Under the pieces are notes generated by a model. It did no database searches. It worked only from the letters and a program-made list of their open reading frames with translations, and was not told where the DNA came from. A DNA stretch of 64,000 bases, from assembly GCF_001553855.1 (NCBI RefSeq), contig NZ_LQWV01000040.1:62001-126000 (forward strand), read 5' to 3'. Of this stretch, positions 13,203 through 22,657 are shown piece after piece; within the stretch, counting starts at the first letter, position 1, and every line of letters begins with the position of its first letter. This stretch comes from Streptococcus gordonii (GTDB lineage Bacteria; Bacillota; Bacilli; Lactobacillales; Streptococcaceae). A program made the position numbers and the translations under genes.

Positions 13203-15107
13203 CTACTTTTTTTCAGTTTTAGTCGACTTGGTTTTAACCCGACGCTTGATCTTCCAGATGCTGGCTCCAAGAGCTGGGAGTGTAAAGGTCAAGGTCTGTG
13301 GATAATCTTTCCAAAGTCCTTCTTGAGACTGAACTGTTTCGTTATGTTCCTTCCAAACACCTCCCCATTCTTCTAATTCAGTGTTCCATACTTCTTCATA
13401 AATGGCTGCCACAGGAACACCGATGGTAAAGTTCTTCCGCTCTACCGGCGCCATATTGAATACACAAACTAACATATCTCCTTTTTCCGTCTTACGGATA
13501 AAGGAGAGAACACTTTGATCGGTATTATCCGCATCAATGATTTCGATGCCATCATAGCTCAGATCAATCTCCCAAAGCGGACGATTGTCCTTATAGAAGG
13601 CATTGAGCGCAGCAGTAAAGCCCTGCATCTTCTTATTCATTTGATCGTCCAGATTAGACCATTCTAGTTGCTCTTCTGACTTCCATTCTAGGAACTGACC
13701 AAATTCTGAGCCCATAAAGAGCAGTTTCTTGCCTGGATGGCAGATTTGATAGGTCAGCAAGTTGCGGAGCCCCGCAAATTGATTGTAACGGTCACCCCAC
13801 ATCTTGTGCATGAGACTCTTCTTGCCGTGAACTACTTCATCATGCGAGAATGGCAGGAGGAAGTTTTCAGAGAATACGTACATAAAGCTAAAGGTTACCA
13901 GATTAAAATCGTACTTACGATAAATCGGATCTTCCTCGTAGAAACGAAGAATATCATTCATCCAGCCCATATTCCACTTGTAGTCAAATCCTAGACCACC
14001 CAGCTCTCTCATACCCGTAATCTTAGTACCTGAGGAACTTTCCTCTGCAATCATCATGACATCCGGATGGGCTAGCTTAATAACCGTATTGAGGCGCTGA
14101 AGGAAGTAATAACCTTCATAGTTGCGATTGCCACCATCTTTATTTGGTTGCCAAGGTCCGCTATCATAGTCCAGATAGAGCATATTGCTGACAGCATCAA
14201 CCCTAATCCCGTCTAGATGATAGAAATCAATCCAGAATTTAATACTGGAAATCAAGAAAGACTGAACTTGATTCTTGCCTAAATCAAAGTTGAGAGCACC
14301 CCAACCATAGTTATGGGCCCGATCATGATCCTGATACTCGAAAGTCGGTGTCCCATCATAGTAGGCTAAAGCATCATCATTAATAGTGAAGTGACCTGGT
14401 ACCCAGTCTACAATGACACCGATATTGTTCAAGTGACATTCTTCAACGAAGTCTTGAAATTGCTCAGGCGTCCCATAGGTATGCTCAAAGGCGAAGTAGC
14501 CCATAAGCTGATAGCCCCAGCTAAGCCCCAGTGGGTGAGCCATAAGCGGCATGAATTCCACATGTGTGTAGTTCATCTCCACCAGATAAGGAATCAAGTC
14601 TTCTTTTAACTGGGCAAAGCTATAAGGACTACCGTCTTCATTGCGTTTCCACGATCCGGCATGCACTTCATAGATATTGACCGGCCGAGAGAAGAAGCCC
14701 CAACGTTTCCGGCGTGCCAACCAAAGACCGTCTTTCCACTTCTTCTCAGGAATAGTTCGGATAACTGCTCCAGTACCCGGACGCTCTTCCAGATAGATAG
14801 CCAGCGGATCAATTTTCAAAATTTCCTGACCACTGCTGCGCTTGATATTGTACTTGTAAATATCTCCTTCCTTAGGTAGCTCTGTGAAAACTTCCCAAAC
14901 GCCCGCTTCATTCCGGACCATAGGAATTTGATTTTCATACCAGTTTGTGAAATCACCAATCAGATGCACACTCTGGGCATTAGGCGCCCAAACGCGGAAA
15001 GAGTAGCCGAACTTGCCATCCACTTCCTCTTGGTGCGCTCCCAGATAATGCTGCAAATGAAAGTTTTCGCCAGTTGTAAAGGTTCTTAGTGCTTCGTTTT
15101 TATCCAT
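13203..15107 (-). CDS. glgB: 1,4-alpha-glucan branching enzyme
   Basis: Introduces alpha-1,6 branches into glycogen. The 634 residues comprise an N-terminal CBM48 (from about residue 30), the GH13 barrel, and a C-terminal beta domain. Catalytic residues are visible in GIRVDAVSN (Asp nucleophile), IAEESS (Glu acid/base) and [10 protein letters not shown] (Asp). The last residues are Lys-rich ([14 protein letters not shown]). First gene of the operon, with the sigma-A promoter and cre site immediately upstream. Confidence 0.95.
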   Translation of the reverse strand: MDKNEALRTFTTGENFHLQHYLGAHQEEVDGKFGYSFRVWAPNAQSVHLIGDFTNWYENQIPMVRNEAGVWEVFTELPKEGDIYKYNIKRSSGQEILKIDPLAIYLEERPGTGAVIRTIPEKKWKDGLWLARRKRWGFFSRPVNIYEVHAGSWKRNEDGSPYSFAQLKEDLIPYLVEMNYTHVEFMPLMAHPLGLSWGYQLMGYFAFEHTYGTPEQFQDFVEECHLNNIGVIVDWVPGHFTINDDALAYYDGTPTFEYQDHDRAHNYGWGALNFDLGKNQVQSFLISSIKFWIDFYHLDGIRVDAVSNMLYLDYDSGPWQPNKDGGNRNYEGYYFLQRLNTVIKLAHPDVMMIAEESSSGTKITGMRELGGLGFDYKWNMGWMNDILRFYEEDPIYRKYDFNLVTFSFMYVFSENFLLPFSHDEVVHGKKSLMHKMWGDRYNQFAGLRNLLTYQICHPGKKLLFMGSEFGQFLEWKSEEQLEWSNLDDQMNKKMQGFTAALNAFYKDNRPLWEIDLSYDGIEIIDADNTDQSVLSFIRKTEKGDMLVCVFNMAPVERKNFTIGVPVAAIYEEVWNTELEEWGGVWKEHNETVQSQEGLWKDYPQTLTFTLPALGASIWKIKRRVKTKSTKTEKK

Positions 15108-15121
15108 GCAAGCTCTCCTTT

Positions 15122-15173
15122 TTGTAAGCGTTTTCTATTATTCTATTCTACCTTATTTTCGTTCCTTTTTCAA
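15122..15173 (-). promoter_or_regulatory. glgB promoter with cre site over the transcription start
   Basis: Minus-strand TTGAAA (15168-15173) and TAGAAT (15145-15150) are spaced 17 bp. The plus-strand sequence TTGTAAGCGTTTTCT (15122-15136) matches the cre consensus at 14 of 15 and covers the expected start site to about +16, so bound CcpA would block transcription. The remainder of the 256-bp gap up to 15363 holds only the ptsI terminator. Confidence 0.75.
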
Positions 15174-15325
15174 GTAAATTTCATAAATACTGCCACTTTT
15201 TTCCAGAATCCGAACATAATGTTTGCCTCTGTTTTTTCCTGTAGCAATTTCTTATATATTTGTTTTATTTCAGACGAAAGCACTTTTTAAAACGAACTAA
15301 GAGTAGCATAATGCTCCAGGTTATG

Positions 15326-15347
15326 AAAAAGAGCGGTTTCCCGCTCT
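15326..15347 (-). terminator. Terminator after ptsI
   Basis: AGAGCGG and CCGCTCT arms around a GAAA-type loop, followed on the minus strand by TTTTT, start 17 bp after the ptsI stop. A classical intrinsic terminator. Confidence 0.85.
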
Positions 15348-15363
15348 ATTAAAGTAAAACAAA

Positions 15364-17097
15364 TTAGTCAAAGTCTAGATACTCTTTTTCAAGCTCAAGA
15401 ACTTCTTCCATCGTTGCACATTCAGTCAGTGCACGCTGAGACAGTTCTTCCATCTTCTTCGTATCCAGCTTCTTCATGAGGCTACGAGTCCGTAGGACAG
15501 AAGTCGCACTCATAGAGAATTCATCCAAGCCCATACCTACGAGCAATGGCACCGCTGTTTGATCACCAGCCATTTCTCCACACATACCTGCCCACTTGCC
15601 TTCAGCATGAGCCGCCTTGATAACATTGTTGATCAAGCGAAGGATAGATGGGTTATAAGGTTGATAGAGGTAAGAGACTTGTTCATTCATCCGGTCAGCT
15701 GCCATAGTGTACTGGATCAAGTCGTTGGTACCAATTGAGAAGAAGTCAACTTCCTTGGCAAATTGATCCGCCAACATAGCTGCTGCTGGAATTTCAATCA
15801 TGATACCCACTTGAATGTTATCCGCTACAGCAACACCTTCAGCTTGCAATTTCGCTTTTTCTTCTTCGTAAACTGCTTTAGCCTTACGGAATTCTGTTAG
15901 AAGGGCTACCATTGGGAACATGATACGTAATTGTCCATGTACAGACGCACGTAAGAGAGCGCGGATTTGTGTACGGAACATAGCATTACCAGTTTCAGAG
16001 ATAGAGATACGCAAAGCACGGAAGCCAAGGAATGGGTTCATTTCATGTGGCATATCGAAGTAAGGGAGTTCCTTATCTCCACCAATATCCATCGTACGAA
16101 CAACCACTGGTTTTCCATTCATTCCTTCAAGAACAGCTTTGTATGCTTCATACTGCTCATCTTCTGTTGGGAAATCTTGAGAATCCATATAGAGGAACTC
16201 AGTACGGTAAAGACCGACAGCTTCTGCACCATTTGCATTTACACCTTCAACGTCTTTTGGTGTACCAATGTTAGCCGCCAACTCGAAGTGTTTGCCATCT
16301 GCAGTTACAGTTTCAGCATCCTTAAGCAATTCCCATTCAGCCTTTTGTTTTGCATAAGCTTCACCAGCTGCTTTGAAATCTGAAATTTGATCTTCAGTTG
16401 GGTTGATAATCACTTCACCAGTGATACCATTCGCTGCAATGATATCCCCGTCTTTTACCAATTCTGTAATATTATTAGTACCGAGAACTGCTGCAATTTC
16501 AAGCGTACGAGCCATAATTGCTGAGTGACTAGTCCGTCCACCGATATTTGTTACAAAAGCCTTAACAAAGTTTTTATCAAGCTGTGCTGTATCAGATGGA
16601 GTCAAGTCATGTGCAATGACAACCACTTCCTCATTAATAGAAGCTGGGTTTGGCAATTTTTTACCCAAAAGGTTTGCAAGAACACGTTTTGTAACGTCAC
16701 GAATATCCGCTGCACGTTCCTGCATGTACGGATTGTCTTCCATACCTTCAAAAATTGTGATAAACATATCCGTTACTTCTTTAAGTCCCGCTTCAGCGTT
16801 CACTTTTTTCGTACGGATTGTTTCTTTAATCTGACCAACCATTTCAGGGTCAGAGAGAACCATTAAGTGAGCATCAAATACTTGGGCTGCTTCTTCACCA
16901 AGGCTACCTACTGCCTTCTCGCGGATAACAGAAAGCTCGTTCTGTGAAGCTTCAAGAGCTGCATCCAAACGAGCCTCTTCTGCATTCGTATCTTCGACTG
17001 AAACAGTCTCAAATGACAAATCCGGTTGGACTAATAGATATGCCTTAGCAACAGCAACACCATCAGATGCCGCAATTCCTTTAAGCATTTCTGTCAT
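15364..17097 (-). CDS. ptsI: Phosphoenolpyruvate-protein phosphotransferase (Enzyme I)
   Basis: Takes the phosphoryl group from PEP and passes it to HPr, feeding every PTS permease. The 577 residues from [20 protein letters not shown] are the normal length; the longer frame to 17163 runs into ptsH and was rejected. The phosphorylated histidine is in [12 protein letters not shown] (about residue 190), and the PEP-binding barrel includes [18 protein letters not shown]. It begins 1 bp after the ptsH stop, so the pair is translationally coupled. Its product also serves the cellobiose PTS at 39-44 kb. Confidence 0.97.
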   Translation of the reverse strand: MTEMLKGIAASDGVAVAKAYLLVQPDLSFETVSVEDTNAEEARLDAALEASQNELSVIREKAVGSLGEEAAQVFDAHLMVLSDPEMVGQIKETIRTKKVNAEAGLKEVTDMFITIFEGMEDNPYMQERAADIRDVTKRVLANLLGKKLPNPASINEEVVVIAHDLTPSDTAQLDKNFVKAFVTNIGGRTSHSAIMARTLEIAAVLGTNNITELVKDGDIIAANGITGEVIINPTEDQISDFKAAGEAYAKQKAEWELLKDAETVTADGKHFELAANIGTPKDVEGVNANGAEAVGLYRTEFLYMDSQDFPTEDEQYEAYKAVLEGMNGKPVVVRTMDIGGDKELPYFDMPHEMNPFLGFRALRISISETGNAMFRTQIRALLRASVHGQLRIMFPMVALLTEFRKAKAVYEEEKAKLQAEGVAVADNIQVGIMIEIPAAAMLADQFAKEVDFFSIGTNDLIQYTMAADRMNEQVSYLYQPYNPSILRLINNVIKAAHAEGKWAGMCGEMAGDQTAVPLLVGMGLDEFSMSATSVLRTRSLMKKLDTKKMEELSQRALTECATMEEVLELEKEYLDFD

Positions 17098-17098
17098 A

Positions 17099-17362
17099 TT
17101 ATGCCAATCCTTCTTTTTCCATTGTTTCTGCAATTGCTGCAAGTGCGTCGTCAGCGTCTGCACCTTCAGCAGAGATAACTACGTCTGCACCTTGACCAAC
17201 ACCAAGGCTCATTACGCCCATGATTGATTTTAAGTTTACTGATTTACCTTTGTATTCAAGAGTGATATCTGAAGCAAATTTACTTGCAGTTTGAACCAAC
17301 AAAGTTGCTGGACGAGCGTGAATACCTGTTTCTGCCACAATGTGGAAATCTTTAGAAGCCAT
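17099..17362 (-). CDS. ptsH: Phosphocarrier protein HPr
   Basis: Small cytoplasmic phosphocarrier between Enzyme I and the sugar-specific EIIA domains, and the co-repressor of CcpA. From [19 protein letters not shown] the protein has 87 residues; His15 (catalytic) and Ser46 (HPr kinase site, in [10 protein letters not shown]) are both present. The ORF could be extended 30 residues upstream, but the SD AAAGGAG and the family fix the start at 17362. The retained Ser46 makes the cre sites in this window meaningful. Confidence 0.97.
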   Translation of the reverse strand: MASKDFHIVAETGIHARPATLLVQTASKFASDITLEYKGKSVNLKSIMGVMSLGVGQGADVVISAEGADADDALAAIAETMEKEGLA

Positions 17363-17423
17363 AATTAGACTCTCCTTTAAATAATTCTTTTTTAGGATAT
17401 TTTGATAACCCTTACAATTTCTG

Positions 17424-17452
17424 ATTATATCATTTTTTGAAATCTTTTTCAA
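17424..17452 (-). promoter_or_regulatory. Sigma-A promoter of ptsHI
   Basis: Minus-strand TTGAAA (17447-17452), 17-bp spacer, TATAAT (17424-17429), 62 bp before the ptsH start. No cre-like site seen, as expected for a housekeeping promoter. Confidence 0.8.
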
Positions 17453-17676
17453 GAATCAGTATTAGTTTTTTCAAATTTCAACAGCATTTTTCAATCTAAA
17501 ATCTTATCTGGCACCTTATTTTACAAGATCTATCTAGCGATGTCTCCAGCTAACTTTTTATTTGAGAATCGTTAGAACAATTTTCAAAAATATTAGAAAA
17601 GAATTTTATTACCTATGTAAAAACCTTGATAAATCAATCTTTAAGATGCTTTCTCTCTTTTTCCTTCCCTTGCAAA

Positions 17677-17692
17677 ACACCATATCTTGTAT
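17677..17692 (+). promoter_or_regulatory. NrdR-like box, distal
   Basis: ACACCATATCTTGTAT matches the NrdR box acaCwAtATaTwGtgt at 13 of 16 positions. It starts 42 bp (four helical turns) before the proximal box, the tandem in-phase arrangement known for NrdR. Between the two boxes lies a further perfect 9-bp inverted repeat (TGTGTTATA and TATAACACA, 17700-17723). Confidence 0.55.
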
Positions 17693-17718
17693 TCTACACT
17701 GTGTTATAATAAAATATA

Positions 17719-17734
17719 ACACAATATTTAGTCT
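17719..17734 (+). promoter_or_regulatory. NrdR-like box, proximal
   Basis: ACACAATATTTAGTCT matches the NrdR consensus at 14 of 16. It ends 6 bp before the -35 box of the nrdH promoter, where bound NrdR-dATP would compete with RNA polymerase. Confidence 0.65.
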
Positions 17735-17740
17735 AATCCA

Positions 17741-17769
17741 TTGACAAGATTTTTTCTTTGAGATATACT
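17741..17769 (+). promoter_or_regulatory. Sigma-A promoter of nrdH
   Basis: TTGACA (17741-17746), 17-bp spacer, TATACT (17764-17769), 39 bp before nrdH. Very close to consensus. Of the 446-bp gap 17363-17808, the parts not covered by the ptsH promoter, the NrdR-like boxes and this promoter show nothing I can name. Confidence 0.85.
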
Positions 17770-17808
17770 AAGAAAGAATTAAATTTTTAATAAACAGGAG
17801 TTCCTTTT

Positions 17809-18027
17809 ATGGTAACGATTTACTCAAAAAATAATTGTGTTCAATGCAAAATGACCAAACGATTCTTGGATACAAATCATGTGGAATATAGAGAAATTAA
17901 TCTTGACGAACAACCAGAATACATCGAGCACGTCAAAAACCTAGGCTTCAATGCTGCTCCGGTTATCCAAACAGCAACTGATGCATTCTCTGGTTTCCAA
18001 CCAAATAAATTAAAACAACTATCATAA
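17809..18027 (+). CDS. nrdH: Glutaredoxin-like protein NrdH
   Basis: Electron donor for the class Ib ribonucleotide reductase. The 72 residues have a thioredoxin fold with the redox motif CVQC at residues 11-14 and the NrdH signature FSGFQPNKL at the C-terminus. Accepts electrons from thioredoxin reductase rather than glutathione in characterised members. SD CAGGAG lies before the ATG. It leads nrdE-nrdF, with a two-part hairpin between it and nrdE. Confidence 0.93.
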   Translation: MVTIYSKNNCVQCKMTKRFLDTNHVEYREINLDEQPEYIEHVKNLGFNAAPVIQTATDAFSGFQPNKLKQLS

Positions 18028-18040
18028 GAATAGCAAGACA

Positions 18041-18084
18041 AAAAGAAGGAGGAGCTTCTATAGTATATAGGAGCACTTTCTTTT
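18041..18084 (+). terminator. Two-part hairpin between nrdH and nrdE
   Basis: Outer arms AAAAGAAGG (18041-18049) and CTTTCTTTT (18076-18084), inner arms GCTTCTATA (18054-18062) and TATAGGAGC (18066-18074) with loop GTA; each stem has one G-U pair. The U-rich 3' arm suggests partial termination or a processing site separating nrdH from nrdE. Function is inferred. Confidence 0.45.
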
Positions 18085-18111
18085 GCAGAAAAAAATATAA
18101 AGGAAACGATT

Positions 18112-20271
18112 ATGGGTTTAAAACACTTAGAAGACGTTACTTACTTCCGTCTTAATAATGAAATTAACCGTCCTGTCAACGGTCAAATCATGCTTCATAA
18201 AGACCAAGAAGCATTGGAAGCTTTCTTTAAAGAAAACGTTGAGCCGAATACTAAACAATTTTCTTCAATTACAGAAAAAATTAATTATTTAATAGAAGAA
18301 AACTATCTAGAAAAAGAATTTATCCAGCTTTATTCTCCTGAGTACATCGAAGAGCTGGCTGCTTTTATCCATGCACAAGATTTCAAGTTTAAATCTTTCA
18401 TGGCGGCCTACAAATTCTACAACCAGTATGCACTAAAGACAAATGATGGTGAATACTATCTGGAAGGCATGGAAGAGCGTGTTCTCTTTAACGCCCTATA
18501 CTTTGCCAATGGAGATGAAGCCATTGCTAAGGATATTGCCAATGAAATCATCCACCAACGCTATCAACCAGCTACACCAAGCTTCCTTAATGCAGGTCGA
18601 GCTCGTCGCGGTGAATTGGTATCTTGCTTCCTCATCCAAGTAACAGATGATATGAACTCAATCGGTCGCTCTATCAACTCTGCCCTTCAACTATCTCGTA
18701 TCGGAGGCGGAGTCGGTATTTCCCTCAGCAATCTGCGGGAAGCTGGAGCACCTATCAAGGGTTATGAAGGAGCTGCATCTGGCGTTGTGCCTGTTATGAA
18801 ACTCTTTGAAGACAGCTTCTCCTACTCTAACCAGCTGGGACAACGTCAGGGAGCTGGGGTTGTCTACCTCAACGTCTTCCACCCAGATATCATTGCCTTC
18901 CTTTCTACTAAGAAAGAAAATGCTGACGAAAAAGTTCGGGTTAAAACCCTCTCACTTGGTGTCGTGATTCCGGATAAGTTCTACGAATTAGCTCGTAAAA
19001 ATGAAGAAATGTACCTCTTCAGCCCATATTCTGTTGAACGCGAATATGGAGTGCCATTTGCCTACCTTGACATTACTGAAAAATACGATGAGTTGGTCGC
19101 TAATCCAAATATCACTAAGACCAAGATCAAGGCCCGTGATTTGGAAACAGAAATTTCCAAACTCCAACAAGAATCTGGCTATCCTTATGTCGTAAACATT
19201 GATACAGCTAACCGCTCAAATCCGATCGACGGTAAAATCATCATGAGTAACCTTTGCTCTGAAATCCTGCAGGTGCAAGAGCCTAGCCTTTTGAATGATG
19301 CGCAAGAGTACCTCCACCTGGGAACAGATGTGTCATGTAACTTAGGCTCTACTAACGTTGTCAACATGATGACATCGCCTGACTTTGGAAAATCCATCCG
19401 GACTATGACTCGCGCTCTTACTTTCGTTACTGATAGTTCACACATTACAGCTGTGCCTTCTATCGATCACGGAAATAGCCTAGCTCATACTTTTGGTTTA
19501 GGTGCTATGGGGCTACACAGTTATTTAGCTCAGCAGTTGATCGATTACGGATCAGCGGAAGCTGTAGAGTTCACCAGCATCTACTTCATGCTCATGAACT
19601 ACTGGACTTTGGTTGAGTCTAATAATATCGCTTGCGAGCGTGGCGTGACCTTCCATAACTTTGAAAAATCTGACTATGCTAGCGGAACTTACTTTGACAA
19701 GTACCTGACAGGTGAATTTGTACCTAAGTCCGACCGTGTCAAAGAACTCTTCGCAGGAATCTTTATCCCGTCTGCAGAGGATTGGGCTGAGTTGCGCGAC
19801 AAGGTCAAGGCTGATGGTCTCTACCACCAAAACCGCCTAGCTGTTGCACCAAATGGCTCTATCAGCTATATCAATGATGTTTCTGCTTCAATCCATCCAA
19901 TTACTCAACGGATCGAAGAACGTCAGGAAAAGAAAATCGGTAAGATCTACTATCCTGCCGCTGGTCTGTCAACTGAGACTATCCCTTACTATACTAGCGC
20001 TTATGACATGGACATGCGCAAGGTTATCGATGTCTATGCAGCCGCAACTGAGCACGTAGACCAAGGACTTTCCTTGACTCTCTTTATGCGCAGTGATATT
20101 CCTAAAGGTCTCTATGAGTGGAAAAAAGAAAGCAAGCAGACAACCCGCGACCTTTCTATCCTGCGTAACTACGCCTTCAACAAGGGTATCAAATCCATCT
20201 ACTACGTCCGCACCTTCACTGACGATGGTGGCGAAGTAGGTGCCAACCAATGTGAAAGCTGTGTGATCTAG
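18112..20271 (+). CDS. nrdE: Class Ib ribonucleoside-diphosphate reductase alpha subunit
   Basis: Reduces ribonucleoside diphosphates to deoxy forms; holds the substrate site and thiyl radical. The 719 residues are normal for NrdE. The C-terminal redox pair CESC (NQCESCVI) shuttles electrons from NrdH. Conserved blocks include PATPSFLNAGRARRGELVSC and NLCSEILQV. It lacks the N-terminal ATP-cone, so as in other class Ib enzymes activity is not dATP-inhibited through that domain. SD AAAGGAA before the ATG. A strong terminator follows at 20338. Confidence 0.97.
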   Translation: MGLKHLEDVTYFRLNNEINRPVNGQIMLHKDQEALEAFFKENVEPNTKQFSSITEKINYLIEENYLEKEFIQLYSPEYIEELAAFIHAQDFKFKSFMAAYKFYNQYALKTNDGEYYLEGMEERVLFNALYFANGDEAIAKDIANEIIHQRYQPATPSFLNAGRARRGELVSCFLIQVTDDMNSIGRSINSALQLSRIGGGVGISLSNLREAGAPIKGYEGAASGVVPVMKLFEDSFSYSNQLGQRQGAGVVYLNVFHPDIIAFLSTKKENADEKVRVKTLSLGVVIPDKFYELARKNEEMYLFSPYSVEREYGVPFAYLDITEKYDELVANPNITKTKIKARDLETEISKLQQESGYPYVVNIDTANRSNPIDGKIIMSNLCSEILQVQEPSLLNDAQEYLHLGTDVSCNLGSTNVVNMMTSPDFGKSIRTMTRALTFVTDSSHITAVPSIDHGNSLAHTFGLGAMGLHSYLAQQLIDYGSAEAVEFTSIYFMLMNYWTLVESNNIACERGVTFHNFEKSDYASGTYFDKYLTGEFVPKSDRVKELFAGIFIPSAEDWAELRDKVKADGLYHQNRLAVAPNGSISYINDVSASIHPITQRIEERQEKKIGKIYYPAAGLSTETIPYYTSAYDMDMRKVIDVYAAATEHVDQGLSLTLFMRSDIPKGLYEWKKESKQTTRDLSILRNYAFNKGIKSIYYVRTFTDDGGEVGANQCESCVI

Positions 20272-20337
20272 TTCTTCTAGGAATCAGTCATCTCGTTTTT
20301 ACTTACTGACTTGATTACTATCATCAGCTAACAACTC

Positions 20338-20360
20338 AAAAGTCGGTTCGCCGACTTTTT
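20338..20360 (+). terminator. Terminator after nrdE
   Basis: AAAAGTCGG, UUCG tetraloop, CCGACTTTT with a final T: a 9-bp stem 66 bp after the nrdE stop and before nrdF. It implies that nrdF is at least partly transcribed on its own. Confidence 0.85.
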
Positions 20361-20380
20361 GTTCGATCCCCTTATAAAAT

Positions 20381-20411
20381 TGTGATAAAATAATAATGAT
20401 TCTTTATCACA
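20381..20411 (+). promoter_or_regulatory. Inverted repeat over a likely extended -10 promoter of nrdF
   Basis: Perfect 9-bp arms TGTGATAAA (20381-20389) and TTTATCACA (20403-20411), 13-nt spacer. The left arm overlaps TGATAAAAT (20383-20391), an extended -10 element. Layout is that of an operator; the protein that binds it is unknown, and it does not match the NrdR box. Confidence 0.5.
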
Positions 20412-20437
20412 TCACAACACATAGAAAGAGATTTCAA

Positions 20438-21397
20438 ATGGAAACTTACTACAAAGCCATTAACTGGAACGCTATTGAAGATGTTATCGATAAGTCCACC
20501 TGGGAAAAACTGACCGAGCAATTCTGGCTAGATACGCGGATTCCCCTATCCAATGACTTGGATGACTGGAGAAAGCTATCTCACAAGGAAAAGGACTTAG
20601 TCGGCAAGGTCTTCGGTGGTCTGACCCTGCTGGATACCCTCCAATCTGAATCTGGTGTAGATGCCCTGCGTAAGGACGTCCGTACAGCCCACGAAGAAGC
20701 TGTCTTCAACAACATCCAATTTATGGAGTCCGTTCACGCCAAGTCTTACTCTTCTATCTTTTCTACGCTTAACACCAAGTCAGAAATCGATGAAATCTTT
20801 GCTTGGACCAATACAAACCCTTACTTGCAAAAGAAAGCTGAAATCATCAATGAGATATACTTAAATGGTACAGCTTTAGAAAAGAAAGTAGCCAGCGTTT
20901 TCTTGGAAACCTTCCTCTTTTACTCTGGTTTCTTCACTCCACTTTACTATCTGGGTAATAATAAACTGGCTAACGTCGCTGAGATTATCAAGCTAATCAT
21001 CCGTGACGAATCCGTCCACGGAACCTACATCGGCTACAAGTTCCAGCTAGGTTTTAACGAACTGCCAGAAGACGAGCAAGAAAAACTCAAAGAATGGATG
21101 TATGACCTACTCTACACCCTCTATGAAAATGAAGAAGGCTATACTGAAACACTTTATGATGAAGTTGGCTGGACAGAGGAAGTCAAGACCTTCCTACGCT
21201 ACAATGCCAATAAGGCCTTGATGAATCTAGGCCAAGACCCTCTCTTCCCAGATACAGCTGATGATGTAAACCCTATCGTTATGAACGGTATCTCAACTGG
21301 TACTTCCAACCATGACTTCTTCTCCCAAGTTGGTAATGGCTACCTACTTGGTGAAGTGGAAGCTATGCAAGATGAAGACTACAATTACGGTTTATAA
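20438..21397 (+). CDS. nrdF: Class Ib ribonucleotide reductase beta subunit
   Basis: Small subunit carrying the dinuclear Mn/Fe centre and tyrosyl radical. From METYYKAINWN the protein has 319 residues, the usual size; the 14-residue longer frame (from 20396) begins in the promoter region and lacks an SD. Metal-ligand segments are visible in NNIQFMESVHAKSY and IIRDESVHGTYIGY. The C-terminal tail EDYNYGL binds NrdE. No nrdI is seen next to it, although Mn-NrdF needs one. Confidence 0.96.
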   Translation: METYYKAINWNAIEDVIDKSTWEKLTEQFWLDTRIPLSNDLDDWRKLSHKEKDLVGKVFGGLTLLDTLQSESGVDALRKDVRTAHEEAVFNNIQFMESVHAKSYSSIFSTLNTKSEIDEIFAWTNTNPYLQKKAEIINEIYLNGTALEKKVASVFLETFLFYSGFFTPLYYLGNNKLANVAEIIKLIIRDESVHGTYIGYKFQLGFNELPEDEQEKLKEWMYDLLYTLYENEEGYTETLYDEVGWTEEVKTFLRYNANKALMNLGQDPLFPDTADDVNPIVMNGISTGTSNHDFFSQVGNGYLLGEVEAMQDEDYNYGL

Positions 21398-21417
21398 GAT
21401 TATGAACCAAATAAAAA

Positions 21418-21449
21418 CATATTTCATACGTTATAACATATGAAATATG
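21418..21449 (+). repeat. 11-bp perfect inverted repeat downstream of nrdF
   Basis: CATATTTCATA (21418-21428) and TATGAAATATG (21439-21449) with a 10-nt loop, without a following T-run. It is directly followed by GATTATAATTACGCTTCATAA (split: GATTATAATT-ACGCTTCATAA), which resembles the last codons of nrdF, so the stretch may be a partial duplication of the gene end. Confidence 0.5.
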
Positions 21450-21479
21450 GCGATTATAATTACGCTTCATAAAACAAAG

Positions 21480-21515
21480 AACCCCTCTTTCCTTCGTTGG
21501 AAAGAGGGGTTTTGT
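21480..21515. terminator. Bidirectional terminator between nrdF and the lipid kinase
   Basis: AACCCCTCTTTCC and GGAAAGAGGGGTT form a 13-bp perfect stem with loop TTCGTT, T-rich on the plus strand. It serves nrdF (plus) and probably the convergent kinase gene as well. Confidence 0.85.
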
Positions 21516-21582
21516 AATCTAAACTAGCAAGGAGAACAGATAAAGCAAACATCATCTAGCTTTTCTGATTTTCCCAAAATAT

Positions 21583-22470
21583 TTAGTAATAAACATTCAA
21601 GTGGGATGGTAAGACACGAATCGTCACTGGCAGTTGGTCTCCCTCATCTCCGTCAACGTTGACGCTGAGTTCTGCTTTTGCATCAGCCAACTCAACTGTG
21701 ATTTCCTTAAAGGTTAGATACTCGATATTATCACTTTTCTCACCATTGCCCGAAATCAAATCTGGCACAGAAACCAAGGTGTCAAAGAGATTTTTATCCT
21801 TAAGATACAAGAGGTGAAGCAAGCCGTCATTGACAGTGGCTTCAGGGAGAATACTCTCGAAACCTCCGATTGAGTTGGTAGAGCCAATCAAGAGTGTACT
21901 GCTCTTTATCGTGCGCTCCTCTCCATCAATCTTCAAATGGAATTCGTAAAAACTAGTATCCATCAACTGCTTGAAACCAGAGATAAAGTAGGCAAACTTG
22001 CCCCACTTGGTCTTGTCTTCAGAATCTACATTATTGATCGACTCTGGAATGGTTCCAATGGCAACCACATTCATAAAGTACTGGTCATTAATCTTGCCGA
22101 TATCAAGCGGCTTGACCTTGTTGATATCCAGATTTTGGATGGCTTCTTCAGCGTCTAGAGGAATGCCGAGAGCACGCGCCAAGTCATTGACCGTACCAAG
22201 TGGAAAGAAACCAAAGGTCGGACGATAGTCTAGTTCAGCCAGACCACTGATCCCTTCATTGACTGTTCCATCGCCGCCCATGACAAAGACGCTATCATAA
22301 TGGTCTTCTGCGGCTTGCTTAGCAAAAGCTGTTGCGTCTCCGCCTTTTTCAGTATGCTTGACTACTACCTCATCGAAACATTCTGCCAGCTTTTCTCTCG
22401 CCAAGTCTTCATAGGACTTGGCTTTTTCTCCTCCTGAACTAGGGTTGACAATTAATAGGACTTTGGACAT
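21583..22470 (-). CDS. Diacylglycerol kinase-type lipid kinase
   Basis: A 295-residue member of the DagK/YegS family, which phosphorylates diacylglycerol or related lipids with ATP; in Firmicutes DgkB recycles diacylglycerol from lipoteichoic acid synthesis. The glycine-rich site VMGGDGTVNEGISGL lies near residues 68-82 and FGFFPLGTVNDLARALG near 91-107. The start MSKVLLIVNPSSGG at 22470 was chosen because an AGAGG SD sits 7 nt upstream; a 10-residue longer frame is open. It stands alone. Confidence 0.85.
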   Translation of the reverse strand: MSKVLLIVNPSSGGEKAKSYEDLAREKLAECFDEVVVKHTEKGGDATAFAKQAAEDHYDSVFVMGGDGTVNEGISGLAELDYRPTFGFFPLGTVNDLARALGIPLDAEEAIQNLDINKVKPLDIGKINDQYFMNVVAIGTIPESINNVDSEDKTKWGKFAYFISGFKQLMDTSFYEFHLKIDGEERTIKSSTLLIGSTNSIGGFESILPEATVNDGLLHLLYLKDKNLFDTLVSVPDLISGNGEKSDNIEYLTFKEITVELADAKAELSVNVDGDEGDQLPVTIRVLPSHLNVYY

Positions 22471-22590
22471 AAGGAAACCTCTTTTCGTTTGATAGCTCAT
22501 TATACCATCCGGAAAACACTTTCACAACTATTTGAAACTGCTAGCTTTCGAAAGTCCAGAAAAGTAGTTTGGTATTTAAACTCTATTCCA

Positions 22591-22638
22591 AAGAAAACAC
22601 TTCTACCGTTAGACTTTTCTGCCTAACTTTAGAAGTGC
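22591..22638 (-). terminator. Terminator after the CPBP protease gene
   Basis: Two stacked stems (CACTTCTA with TAGAAGTG; GTTAG with CTAAC) followed on the minus strand by TTTTCTTT, 20 bp after the stop at 22658. Ends the 22.7-25.4 kb cassette. Confidence 0.75.
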
Positions 22639-22657
22639 TGTCTTATATTTCGTTATT

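Noticed and set aside
15967..16866. Long plus-strand open frames opposite ptsI (138 and 113 codons)
   Set aside because: They are antisense to a well-conserved gene, lack SD sequences and show the Ser/Phe/Cys/Ile-rich composition of shadow frames.
17363..17452. 30-residue N-terminal extension of HPr
   Set aside because: The extension covers the promoter and SD; HPr proteins begin MASKDF-like and His15/Ser46 numbering fits only the short form.
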